A stretch of 64,000 bases of DNA from Bradyrhizobium commune (GTDB lineage: Bacteria; Pseudomonadota; Alphaproteobacteria; Rhizobiales; Xanthobacteraceae), in contig NZ_CP061379.1 of assembly GCF_015624505.1 (NCBI RefSeq), positions 5,332,001-5,396,000 on the forward strand, given 5' to 3'. A program made the translations under genes and the position numbers. Position 1 is the first letter of the stretch; each line of letters opens with the position of its first letter. Below, piece after piece: positions 52,412 to 60,991 of the stretch. The notes beneath the pieces are model-generated. The model saw nothing but the letters and a program-made list of their open reading frames with translations, had not been told where the DNA came from and searched no databases.

Positions 52412-53530
52412 ATGAAGATCACCAACGTTCGGACGCACATTCTCGAAGCAAAGCTCTCACAGCCTTTCGCCTATTCACGGGCCTGGTACGACACCCGCAC
52501 CGCGATGCTGGTCGAGATCGAGACCGACGAGGGACTGACCGGCTGGGGCGAATGCTACGGGCCGGCACGGATCAATGCGGCCGTGGTCACAAACATGGCG
52601 CCATGGCTGATCGGCGAGGATCCACTGCGGACCGACATGCTGTGGCAAATGATCTATGCGCGCTTGCGTGATCACGGCCAGAAGGGTGTCGTGATCCAGG
52701 GGCTGAGCGGCATCGACATCGCGCTATGGGACATCAAGGGCAAACATTTCGGTGTACCGGCACATCAGTTGCTCGGCGGCGCGGTGCGCACCGAGGTGCA
52801 GGCCTATTCGACCGGGCTCTACCGGCGCAAATCGGGCGATCCGCTGAAATATCTGCCGGAGGAGGCGGCCGGCTATGCCGCCGAAGGTTTCCGTGCAGTG
52901 AAGCTGAAGGTCGGCTTCGGCATCGCGGAGGACGCCGCGGTCACGCGTGCGGTGCGCGAGACGATCGGCCCAAACGTCGCGCTGATGGTTGACGCCAACC
53001 ACGCCTATGACGCGGTCGCGGCGATCCGGCTCGGTCGGCTGATCGAGCGTTACGACATCGGATGGTTCGAGGAGCCGGTGCCGCCGGAGGATGTCGCAGG
53101 CTACCGCGCGGTGAAGTCCGCGCTGGCGATCCCCATCGCCGGCGGCGAATGCGAGTTCACCCGCTTCGGCTTCCGCGACCTGTTCGCCACGCACGCGATC
53201 GACATCGCCCAGCCCGACACCTGCGCGGCCGGCGGCCTCTCCGAATGCAAGAAAATCGCCGACATGAGCGAGGCGTTCGGCATCCGCTACAATCCGCATG
53301 TCTGGGGCACTGGGATCGCCATCGCGGCCTCGCTCCAGCTCCTCGCCGTGCTGCCGTCGCACTCGCCGACCTCGCTCGCGCCGCTGCTCGAACTCGACCG
53401 CACCGAACATCCGATCCGGCAAGCGATTTTGAAGCAGCCGATCGAGCACGAGCGCGGCGTGGTTCGCGTGCCCGACGGTCCCGGGCTCGGCATCGAGATC
53501 GACCGCGAGACGTTGGCGCGGTTTGCGTGA
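52412..53530 (+). CDS. Mandelate racemase/muconate lactonizing enzyme family protein
   Basis: A 372-residue enolase-superfamily enzyme with an N-terminal capping domain and a modified TIM barrel. The K-x-K base is K164-L-K166 in AVKLKVGFG; metal ligands lie in LMVDANHAYD, WFEEPVPPEDV and IAGGECEFTR; H296 in NPHVWGTGIA is the opposite base, as in the mandelate-racemase subgroup. It probably dehydrates or epimerises an acid sugar. I start at the ATG at 52412, 16 bases after the kinase stop. Confidence 0.92.
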   Translation: MKITNVRTHILEAKLSQPFAYSRAWYDTRTAMLVEIETDEGLTGWGECYGPARINAAVVTNMAPWLIGEDPLRTDMLWQMIYARLRDHGQKGVVIQGLSGIDIALWDIKGKHFGVPAHQLLGGAVRTEVQAYSTGLYRRKSGDPLKYLPEEAAGYAAEGFRAVKLKVGFGIAEDAAVTRAVRETIGPNVALMVDANHAYDAVAAIRLGRLIERYDIGWFEEPVPPEDVAGYRAVKSALAIPIAGGECEFTRFGFRDLFATHAIDIAQPDTCAAGGLSECKKIADMSEAFGIRYNPHVWGTGIAIAASLQLLAVLPSHSPTSLAPLLELDRTEHPIRQAILKQPIEHERGVVRVPDGPGLGIEIDRETLARFA

Positions 53531-53746
53531 GCTAGCGGCAAGCCGTTTTCACATAAAGTTGCTGGCGCGAGGCGATGGCCTTTGGTGCGGACGTCGCTGA
53601 ACGGCGATAAAACGCCGCAATTCAATCACCAACAACCACAATAGCTCTTCTATCCAGACAATCGCCAGCGGATGGGCGAAGCCCTATCGCGCATGCAAGC
53701 CTCGACGGATGCCTGGTTCGCCAGACCGTCATCGGAGAATCGCCAG

Positions 53747-54838
53747 ATGTACACCAGGGATCGAGAATCTTCAGAGCATCGCTGCTCCATTTGTTGCGAC
53801 TCGATTGGGTCGCGACGCGGCTTTCTCGCGGGACTCGGTGCGCTTGGCCTGGCCTCGACGATCCCGAGCATTGCCGCATTCGGACAAACCAAGCCAACGC
53901 TGATCGATACCCATCTTCATTTCTATCCGCCCGAATATCAAAAGCTCTGGCTTGGCTACGAAGACGCGCACAAACAACCGCACTTCCCCGGGCAGGTCGC
54001 ATGGAGCCGCGAGAAGCTGGTGGAAGACATGGACGGCAATGGGGTCCGCACCGGGATCCTGTCGGTCGCCTCCACCCCCGGCGTGTGGTTCGATCTTGGG
54101 TCGGCGGAAGCCGGGCGGCTCGCACGGGCTTGCAACGAATATGCGGCGGATATGATGCGCGACCATCCGGGCCGCTTTGGCTTGTTCGCAACCTTGTCGA
54201 TGTTGGACATCGATGCCACACTCAAGGAGATCGAATACGCGCTCGATACGCTGAAGGCGGACGGTATTGGATTGCAGACGAGCTATGGCGACAAATGGCT
54301 TGGCAATGCCGCCTACAAGCCGGTGCTCGAAGAGCTCAATCGCCGTAAGGCAATCGTCTATGTGCATCCGCTGGTCGCGAGTTGCTGCAGCGCTCTCAGC
54401 GTCGGCACATTTCCGGCGGTGATCGAAGTCCCGCACGACACCACGCGCACGGTGACGAGCCTGCTGCTCAGCGGCTCGTTCGCCCGCTATCGCGACATCA
54501 AATGGTTGTTCTCGCATGCCGGAGGCACGATCCCGATGATGGCCGGGCGGATCAATTCCTTCTATGGGGCTCGGCCCGACCTGAAGGAATTTGCGCCGGA
54601 GGGGATCGAAGGCGAGCTGCGCCGGCTTCATTACGACACTGCCAACGCAACGTTCGCGCCGTCCATGGCAGCACTGCTCAAGCTAGTGCCGGCGTCGCAG
54701 GTCACCTACGGCACCGACTATCCCTATTTCGGCCTTGGTCAGTTTGCTCAATTGCAGGCGCTTGGCCTCTCGGCACAGGACCTCGATGCGATTGGCCATG
54801 AGAATGCGATGCGCCTGATCCCGAGGTTGCGAGCTTAG
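53747..54838 (+). CDS. Amidohydrolase family 2 protein with Tat signal
   Basis: A 363-residue metal-dependent hydrolase or decarboxylase of the ACMSD-like amidohydrolase_2 group. The N-terminus has a twin-arginine signal, [20 protein letters not shown], preceded by a short cysteine-containing stretch (HRCSICCDS). Metal motifs are [22 protein letters not shown] and [10 protein letters not shown] start at 53747 with GGAGAAT upstream; an ATG at 53672 is also in frame. Export implies a periplasmic substrate, which is unusual for this family. Confidence 0.85.
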   Translation: MYTRDRESSEHRCSICCDSIGSRRGFLAGLGALGLASTIPSIAAFGQTKPTLIDTHLHFYPPEYQKLWLGYEDAHKQPHFPGQVAWSREKLVEDMDGNGVRTGILSVASTPGVWFDLGSAEAGRLARACNEYAADMMRDHPGRFGLFATLSMLDIDATLKEIEYALDTLKADGIGLQTSYGDKWLGNAAYKPVLEELNRRKAIVYVHPLVASCCSALSVGTFPAVIEVPHDTTRTVTSLLLSGSFARYRDIKWLFSHAGGTIPMMAGRINSFYGARPDLKEFAPEGIEGELRRLHYDTANATFAPSMAALLKLVPASQVTYGTDYPYFGLGQFAQLQALGLSAQDLDAIGHENAMRLIPRLRA

Positions 54839-54849
54839 AGGCGGACGCG

Positions 54850-55581
54850 CTACCCGATCGTCTGCAACGCCGGAAAGGTTTCCAGCAGCCAGATGCTCAC
54901 ATTCGAGACCGCGCCGGTGAGGAAGCCGATGCCGGTGATCACCATCAACACGCCCATGGCGCGTTCGACATTGACGAGCTGGCCCTTCAGGCGCGCGAAC
55001 AATTTCGAGAACTGCTTGATCATCAGCGCCGCGATCAGGAAGGGAACGCCGAGGCCCGCTGAATAGACGGCGAGCAGCCCTGCTCCCTTCGTCACCGTCG
55101 CTTCTGCTGCGGCAATCGAAAGGATCGCGGCGAGGATCGGGCCGATGCAGGGCGTCCAGCCGAAGGCGAAAGCGAGCCCCATGACATAGGCGCCCCAGAG
55201 CCCGACGGGCTTCGGGATCGGCAGCCGGCCTTCACGCATCAACAGGCCGATGCGCGTCAGTCCGAGGAAGTGCAGGCCCATCGCGATGATGACGATGCCG
55301 GCAAGGATCGACAATTCCGCCGACCAGGCGCGGATCAGGCCGCCGATCAGCGAGGCGCTGGCGCCGAGCGCCACGAACACGGTGGAGAAGCCGAGCACGA
55401 ACAGCAGCGCCGACATCATCACCGCGCGCTTCGAGGCAGCGGCCGGCTCGTCGCTCTCGACATGCTCGATCGTGGCGCCGGTGAGATAGATCAGATAGGG
55501 CGGAACCAGGGGCAGGACGCAGGGGGAGAGGAAGCTGACGAGGCCGGCAATCATCGCCGCGGGAATCGAGACATTTTGCAT
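54850..55581 (-). CDS. ccdA: Cytochrome c biogenesis protein CcdA
   Basis: A 243-residue six-helix thiol transporter of the CcdA/DsbD-TM family. The two redox cysteines are in FLSPCVLPLVPPYLIYLTGA and FGWTPCIGPILAAILSIAAA, the standard placement. It moves reducing equivalents from cytoplasmic thioredoxin to periplasmic proteins for haem attachment or disulfide repair. I start at the ATG at 55581; upstream codons are not family-like. It is convergent with the amidohydrolase, 11 bases apart. Confidence 0.95.
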   Translation of the reverse strand: MQNVSIPAAMIAGLVSFLSPCVLPLVPPYLIYLTGATIEHVESDEPAAASKRAVMMSALLFVLGFSTVFVALGASASLIGGLIRAWSAELSILAGIVIIAMGLHFLGLTRIGLLMREGRLPIPKPVGLWGAYVMGLAFAFGWTPCIGPILAAILSIAAAEATVTKGAGLLAVYSAGLGVPFLIAALMIKQFSKLFARLKGQLVNVERAMGVLMVITGIGFLTGAVSNVSIWLLETFPALQTIG

Positions 55582-55788
55582 GATGCAGTCGGAGCCATCC
55601 GCGGCCCCTGGGCGGCGCGCGGGGAATGCGCGCGAGGCCGGAGCCGACCGGCTCTGGTGTAGCCGATGCCGGAGAATGCGCAACAGAGGCGCGATCAAAC
55701 CAGGGCTCCTCCCGATGCCGTCTGCGATCACAGATGCGGCATCGGGACGCGCACAAATCTCGCCAAAAAGCGAGGCTCGGCGGCGCGG

Positions 55789-56055
55789 CTACTTCACCAC
55801 GCGGAGCAGCGGACGCCGGGGCTGGTCCTGCGTCTGCTTGGAAGGCGGCTGCGGCTCGTTACCTGCGCTCCGCAGCATTTCGTCGCACAGCGCCTTGAGA
55901 TCGGCGCTGTCAATTCCTTTGAGTTTCATCCGCACATCGAGGATGACGATCGAGAGCAACTCGGCCGACTCACGGCTGTTGCTCTCGTTGAGAACCTTAC
56001 GGCACTCCTCGAGCGTCTCGAGCACCGACTGCAACTGTTCGTCTGAATGCGACAC
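55789..56055 (-). CDS. Small hypothetical protein
   Basis: An 88-residue protein of unknown function starting with GTG (SHSDEQLQSVLETLEECRKV). It is mostly helical, charged and without signal or membrane segments; the C-terminus is proline- and arginine-rich (KQTQDQPRRPLLRVVK). GGAAAGAAC precedes the GTG. An ATG upstream at 56136 would add 27 residues, but they look random. Support is composition and start context only. Confidence 0.6.
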   Translation of the reverse strand: MSHSDEQLQSVLETLEECRKVLNESNSRESAELLSIVILDVRMKLKGIDSADLKALCDEMLRSAGNEPQPPSKQTQDQPRRPLLRVVK

Positions 56056-56550
56056 CGGCGTTCTTTCCGTTAGTTCGGCCTGCGAGACACGCTTGCAACG
56101 ATCCCCTCGGCCCCGATCCGGAGCGGAGGATAGCATGAGGAGTCCGCGCCCCCGAAGACGATTTCAGTATGTTTCTGCGTCGAATCCGCATGCCCGCGCG
56201 ACATCGTCCCGCGACGCGCGCGGCGAAAATCAAAGCAATCAAAGGCGAAGCGATCGAAGGCGAAATGCTCGCCGGTGCGCGAATGATCCATTGCGCACCG
56301 CTGCGCGAAGTCTCGCGCACAACCTCCCGGTCCAGATAAATCCGGCAATCCCGCAGCCATATTACGGCGCGCAACGGAACGCACGTGCACCCCTCTTCCG
56401 GGCGATAACTCACCCGCTTCCCAGTCCCAAACACACTCCAATACCACTTCTAGCACGGTAAGGATGGCGTTCAAAACTCGCCATTCCTCAACCCGCCGTG
56501 GTTGTGGTTTGCGCTAGATTCTGCCAGTTTACCGCCCCGAAGGGACTTGT
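56056..56550. other. Gap without a supported gene
   Basis: About 495 bases lie between the small hypothetical gene and the LysR gene. Short open frames exist on both strands, among them a 56-codon plus-strand frame from 56169, but none has a ribosome site or a recognisable product. Composition is less GC-rich near 56430-56530, where the LysR promoter should be. Confidence 0.5.
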
Positions 56551-57600
56551 ATGCACTCCTTGGCGGAAAGGGGCGTTCCACTGGAGGAACGCCCAAAAGC
56601 AAATCTCAGCGGCCTCTCGGATTGGGATGCGGCGCGCATTTTCCTGGAAGTCGTCCGATGCGGCAGTTTCCGCTCGGCGGCCGAGCGCCTGTCGTTGTCG
56701 ATCAACGCCGTCCGCCGGCGGATCGATGATTTCGAACGCCAGACCGGCACCACACTCTTCACCCGCGACGTCCACGGCACCCATCTGACCGACGAAGGCG
56801 CGCTGGTCGTCTCGGCCGTCGAGCGGATGGAGGCAGCCGCCTTCGATGTGCTGCGCACCAGCGATTCGACGGTCAACGCCCTGTCCGGTGAGGTCCGCGT
56901 CGCCGTGACCGAAGGGCTCGGGACGTTCTGGCTCGCCCCGCGGCTGGTCGAATTCCAGCAGGCCTATCCCAACATCCTGGTCGACCTGCATTGCGCGATG
57001 CGCTCGGCCGACGTCTCCCGCCACGAGGCCGACGTCGCCATCCATCTGGCGCGGCCTTCGACGCTCGACGTCAAGCTGGTGCGGCTCGGCCGCATGCACC
57101 TGATGTTCTGGGCCTCCAGGCAATATATCGAAAAACATGGCGCGCCGCGCTCCGCGGCGGAATTGATCAGGCACCGCCTGGTGCTGCAATTCGCCGATCA
57201 GATCGCCGCCAAGGAAAGCTTTGAGAGCTTCTTCCCGGGCGTTGCGGAGCGTGACCTTCTGGTCATGAAGACCAACGTCTCAAGCGCCAACTACTGGGCT
57301 GTCGCGAATGGAGCCGGAATCGGCGTATTCCCGAGCTACGCCATTGCGCTTGGCGGGAAGTTGATTCCACTGGAGGTCGAGTTGAACCGACCGCTGGATA
57401 TCTGGTTGTCCTACCATCCCGGTAGCGGCCGGATTCCACGCGTGCGGCACATGATTGACTGGCTGATCGAGGCTTTCAATCCTGTTCGCTTCCCGTGGTT
57501 TAAGGAGGAATTCGTGCACCCGCATGAATTCAAGGACTCGTATATGGGCGAACCCCTGACCCAGCTCTTCGGGGGATTTTCAACCGAAGAACAACGGTGA
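56551..57600 (+). CDS. LysR family transcriptional regulator
   Basis: A 349-residue LysR protein, about 40 residues longer than usual because of N- and C-terminal extensions. The winged helix is FLEVVRCGSFRSAAERLSLS followed by INAVRRRIDDFERQTGTTLF. The effector domain starts near VRVAVTEGLGTFWLAPRLVE. The tail after residue 310 (FKEEFVHPHEFKDSYMG) is not typical. An XRE regulator begins eight bases after its stop, so two regulators may share one message. Confidence 0.92.
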   Translation: MHSLAERGVPLEERPKANLSGLSDWDAARIFLEVVRCGSFRSAAERLSLSINAVRRRIDDFERQTGTTLFTRDVHGTHLTDEGALVVSAVERMEAAAFDVLRTSDSTVNALSGEVRVAVTEGLGTFWLAPRLVEFQQAYPNILVDLHCAMRSADVSRHEADVAIHLARPSTLDVKLVRLGRMHLMFWASRQYIEKHGAPRSAAELIRHRLVLQFADQIAAKESFESFFPGVAERDLLVMKTNVSSANYWAVANGAGIGVFPSYAIALGGKLIPLEVELNRPLDIWLSYHPGSGRIPRVRHMIDWLIEAFNPVRFPWFKEEFVHPHEFKDSYMGEPLTQLFGGFSTEEQR

Positions 57601-57608
57601 GAACAAGT

Positions 57609-58001
57609 ATGAAAACAGCGGCGAAAAGAATGAAGCAGCGCAGTGCCGGCAAGCCGGACATTGAGCTTGGCAAGCGGATCCGTCTGCGGCGCGTCGAGAT
57701 GAAGATCTCGCAGGCTGAGCTCGGCGAAAAGCTCGGCGTCAGCTTCCAGCAGGTCCAGAAATACGAGAAGGGCGTCAATCGCGTCGGCGCGGCTCGGCTT
57801 CAGCAGATCGCCACCGCCCTCGATGTGCCCGTGACCTTCTTCTATGACGGCGACAACAAGGCCCGCGAAGTCGAGAGCCTGCTGTTCCTGGACTCGGCTT
57901 TCAGCCTCCGCCTGCTGCGCGCCTACAGCAAGATCAAGGATCAGACGGTGCAGCGTCAGCTGGTCTCGCTGATGGAATCGATCGCGGCGAACGAGAGCTG
58001 A
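57609..58001 (+). CDS. XRE family helix-turn-helix regulator
   Basis: A 130-residue regulator with a Cro/C1-type helix-turn-helix (IRLRRVEMKISQAELGEKLG then SFQQVQKYEKGVNRVGAARL) and a short C-terminal helical region (LFLDSAFSLRLLRAYSKIKD) common in Rhizobiales XRE proteins. I start at the ATG at 57609; a GTG at 57597 overlapping the LysR stop is possible. It is followed by a strong terminator. Its targets are unknown. Confidence 0.9.
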   Translation: MKTAAKRMKQRSAGKPDIELGKRIRLRRVEMKISQAELGEKLGVSFQQVQKYEKGVNRVGAARLQQIATALDVPVTFFYDGDNKAREVESLLFLDSAFSLRLLRAYSKIKDQTVQRQLVSLMESIAANES

Positions 58002-58091
58002 GCCGACCTGCGGTCCGGCCTTGACGGCCGATGTTCAATCCACCGCGTCGCGGGGGCGCGGCCGGATTGGACGAGACCGGATTTGCTTTTC

Positions 58092-58116
58092 GGGGCGGCC
58101 TGGCCGCCCCCTTTTT
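58092..58116 (+). terminator. Rho-independent terminator after the XRE gene
   Basis: GGGGCGG and CCGCCCC arms with a CCTGG loop are followed by CTTTTTC. It lies about 90 bases after the XRE stop. The remaining DNA to 58320 shows no gene. Confidence 0.9.
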
Positions 58117-58319
58117 CTTGACCATTTGTCGCGACTTTCGCGAACCCATCCCGATCTTGATGCGACCTAATCGAGAGCCTCCGCGTTGGACGCGCGGGAG
58201 GTCTCGATGCGTCGTGCTTAATGGGACCGCAACCCTGATGCCTTAGCTTCTCGCCGATTTTGCGAATCGGCGCCTGCGGCACGTCGGCCGGGAATTGCCT
58301 GATGGGGAAAATGAGAGAC

Positions 58320-59672
58320 ATGTCGAAGCGCCTTGCCGTGATCGTCGCCGTTGGCTTCCTCGCGAACGCCTCGGCGCTTGCGCAAACCGAGACCACCAGC
58401 CAGGCCGGTCCCAAACAGGCCACTCCGGCCGGCACGATTCCGGCGACCGCCAACCCCGCTCACACGGCCGCGCCGAAAGCTGCCGCCCCGGCGGCACCGG
58501 CCTCGACGGCGGAGAGCCGCTCGGCCGCGGCACTTGCGCTGACGCATGAGCCGACCTTCGACGAAGGCACCGCCCAGCGGATCAAGGACGCGGCGCTCAG
58601 CTATTCCGACCTTGCCGTTCGCGGCGGCTGGCCGATGATCCCTGCGGATGCCAAATTCGCGCTCGGCACCCCGGGCGCCAATGACGACCTCCTTCGCAAA
58701 CGGCTGATTGTCTCCGGCGACCTCGCCGCCGACAAGGCGAGCGGCGCTTTCGACCAGGATCTTGCGGACGCGGTGAAGCGCTTCCAGACGCGCCATGGCC
58801 TCGCGTCGACCGGCATGATGACGCCGCGCACGCTCGCGGCGATGAACGTGCCGGTGCAGAAGCGCGTCCGCCAGCTCGAGGCCTCGCTCGAGCGGCTCGA
58901 GAATATCAATTTCAGCTTCGGCCAGCGCTATGTCGTGGTCAACATCCCCGCAGCCTTTGCCGAAGCGGTCGAGAACGATATGGTGGTGCGGCGCTATCGC
59001 GTCATCGTCGGCAAGACCGAAAAGCCCTCGCCGACGCTGACGGCCCAGATCACCGGTGTCGTGCTCAATCCGACCTGGACGGTGCCGTCCTCGATCGCCA
59101 AGACCGAAATCTCGGCGCATATGCGCAAGGACCCCACCTATTTGTCGCGCATGCACATGGAGGTGCTCGACGGCCACGACAATCCAATCGATCCGCATGC
59201 GGTCGACTGGTCGGGCACGCACGCGCCGAACTTCACGGTGCGGCAGCAGAACGGCACCTTCAACGCGCTCGGCGCAGTGAAGATCGACATGCCGAATTCC
59301 TATTCGGTCTACATGCACGACACCAACCAGCGCAATCTGTTCAGCGACGACTACCGCTTCGATTCCCACGGCTGCTCGCGCGTCGACAATGTGCGCGATC
59401 TCGCCGCCTGGCTGCTCAAGGACCAGCCGAAATGGACCCGCGCCGCGATCGACGCGGAGATCGCCACCGGCCAGCATCAGGAGGTCGCCATGGCCAAGAA
59501 GGTGCCGGTGGCCTGGATCTACCTCACGGCCTGGATGACCAAGGACCAGACCGTCCAGTTCCGCAACGACGTCTATGACCAGGACGAGCAGCTGCTGGAG
59601 GCGACCGCCGAAGAGGCCGCGTTCTTCGGCAATGCCGGCAACCATCCGCTGACCGCGCATATGGCGCAGTAG
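58320..59672 (+). CDS. L,D-transpeptidase (YkuD) with peptidoglycan-binding domain
   Basis: A 450-residue exported cell-wall enzyme. After a signal peptide (MSKRLAVIVAVGFLANASAL, cleaved at ALA-QT) comes an Ala/Pro/Thr-rich linker of about 50 residues. A PG_binding_1-like domain follows (VSGDLAADKASGAFDQDLAD, VKRFQTRHGLASTG), then the YkuD domain. The catalytic cysteine is C352 in DSHGCSRVDN with the His in YMHDTNQRNLF. It forms 3-3 crosslinks or attaches proteins to peptidoglycan. In-frame ATGs at 58260, 58305 and 58311 are alternatives. Confidence 0.92.
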   Translation: MSKRLAVIVAVGFLANASALAQTETTSQAGPKQATPAGTIPATANPAHTAAPKAAAPAAPASTAESRSAAALALTHEPTFDEGTAQRIKDAALSYSDLAVRGGWPMIPADAKFALGTPGANDDLLRKRLIVSGDLAADKASGAFDQDLADAVKRFQTRHGLASTGMMTPRTLAAMNVPVQKRVRQLEASLERLENINFSFGQRYVVVNIPAAFAEAVENDMVVRRYRVIVGKTEKPSPTLTAQITGVVLNPTWTVPSSIAKTEISAHMRKDPTYLSRMHMEVLDGHDNPIDPHAVDWSGTHAPNFTVRQQNGTFNALGAVKIDMPNSYSVYMHDTNQRNLFSDDYRFDSHGCSRVDNVRDLAAWLLKDQPKWTRAAIDAEIATGQHQEVAMAKKVPVAWIYLTAWMTKDQTVQFRNDVYDQDEQLLEATAEEAAFFGNAGNHPLTAHMAQ

Positions 59673-59780
59673 GCATGCAATCGCGGCACGGGCGGATGCA
59701 AGGCCGCTTCGCTTGCCGCGGTTGACCCGGGCCTTGGCCCGGCCGCACATTGCGTCTCGCCAGATACAAGCGAGCGCGCG

Positions 59781-60596
59781 ATGCCCGACCTCCCCAACGA
59801 AACCTCCTACGCCGACGGCAAGATCCTCAAGCACACCACGGATGGCGTCGGCGTCGTCACCTTCAACAATCCCGACAAGCGCAATGCGATGTCGCTGGAG
59901 ATGTGGGAGGGCTTTGGCGAGGCGCTGACAGCCTTGCGCGACGACGACGCAGTGCGCGTCGTGATCCTGCGCGGCGCCGGCGGCAAGGCGTTCGTGTCGG
60001 GCGCCGACATCAGCCAGTTCGAGCAGACCCGCCACAATGCGGCTGCGTCGGAAGAATACGCCAAACGCAGCGCCGCCCAGCGCGCGCTGCTCGCCGACTA
60101 TCCCAAGCCGACGATTGCCTGCATCCAGGGCTTTTGCCTCGGCGGCGGCATGCAGGTTGCGATGCTCGCCGACATCCGCATCGCCGCGCATGACAGCCAG
60201 TTCGGCATTCCCGCGGCCAAGCTCGGCATCGCCTATGGCTATGACGGCTTGCGGCACCTGGTGTCGCTGGTCGGCCCGTCCTGGGCGCGACTGCTGATGT
60301 ACACGGGCATGCGGATCGACTCCGCGGAAGCACTGCGCATCGGCCTGGTCGAACGCGTGATCCCGAACGATCAGCTCTGGGGCGAGACCATGATGATCGC
60401 CGAGACGATCTCGCAGAACGCCCCGCTCGCGATCAAGGCCGCCAAGATCACCATCGCCGAGGTGCTGAAGGACGAAAGCGCCCGCGACCTGGACGCGATC
60501 AAGGCGATCGGCACGGCCTGCATGGACTCGGCGGATTTTCGCGAGGGCCGGCAGGCCTTCATGGAGAAGCGCAAGCCGCAGTTTTCGGGGACGTAG
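59781..60596 (+). CDS. Enoyl-CoA hydratase/isomerase family protein
   Basis: A 271-residue crotonase-fold enzyme. Oxyanion-hole segments are AFVSGADISQFEQTRH and CIQGFCLGGGMQVAMLADIR; the active-site region reads FGIPAAKLGIAYGYDGLRHL. The usual Glu of classical hydratases is not obvious, so reaction type (hydratase, isomerase or decarboxylase) is open. It is the second crotonase of the window and is only distantly similar to the one at 17126-17920. No acyl-CoA genes are adjacent. Confidence 0.9.
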   Translation: MPDLPNETSYADGKILKHTTDGVGVVTFNNPDKRNAMSLEMWEGFGEALTALRDDDAVRVVILRGAGGKAFVSGADISQFEQTRHNAAASEEYAKRSAAQRALLADYPKPTIACIQGFCLGGGMQVAMLADIRIAAHDSQFGIPAAKLGIAYGYDGLRHLVSLVGPSWARLLMYTGMRIDSAEALRIGLVERVIPNDQLWGETMMIAETISQNAPLAIKAAKITIAEVLKDESARDLDAIKAIGTACMDSADFREGRQAFMEKRKPQFSGT

Positions 60597-60627
60597 CCGC
60601 GGCGCCCGGTCACACCTGCAAAAAACG

Positions 60628-60651
60628 CGAAAACAACCCCATGCACAGTAG
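60628..60651. repeat. 24-bp interspersed repeat, copy 2
   Basis: Identical to 3766-3789, including CCCCATGCACAGTAG. It lies 32 bases after the enoyl-CoA hydratase stop. The rest of the gap to 60992 (about 340 bases) shows no supported gene. Confidence 0.75.
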
Positions 60652-60991
60652 AAATTGCTCAGCAATTTGGGCCTGGGGGGTGGCTCGCGCCGTGCAACGA
60701 CGAAATTTGACTTGTCGGGCAAAACACTGGCAGAATTCCATGATGGCGCCGACTGCGTGAAAGTCGCGTCGATGCCCAATCCCAGCACCGCGAAGTGGCC
60801 CGGCCTGACATTGCCGCCGTCACTGCCCTGACACACCGATCAGGTCATCGAACTGACGGCGGTTTGTGCTTTGCATGAGTCGGCCGACACGCGAGCGGCC
60901 GTGCACAACGTCAGCGTTCGACCCAAAGCCGAGCAGCATCCGCTGCCGGGATGTGCTAAGTCTCAAAAGCCTCAAAAACGGGAAGCGATTG

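Noticed and set aside
56169..56474. Short open frames on both strands between the small hypothetical gene and the LysR gene
   Set aside because: No ribosome site, no signal or domain, and overlapping alternatives on both strands; I could not choose one honestly.
58218..60836. Long minus-strand open frame opposite the L,D-transpeptidase and crotonase genes
   Set aside because: It spans two well-supported genes and an intergenic gap, has no recognisable domain and shows repetitive low-information composition.
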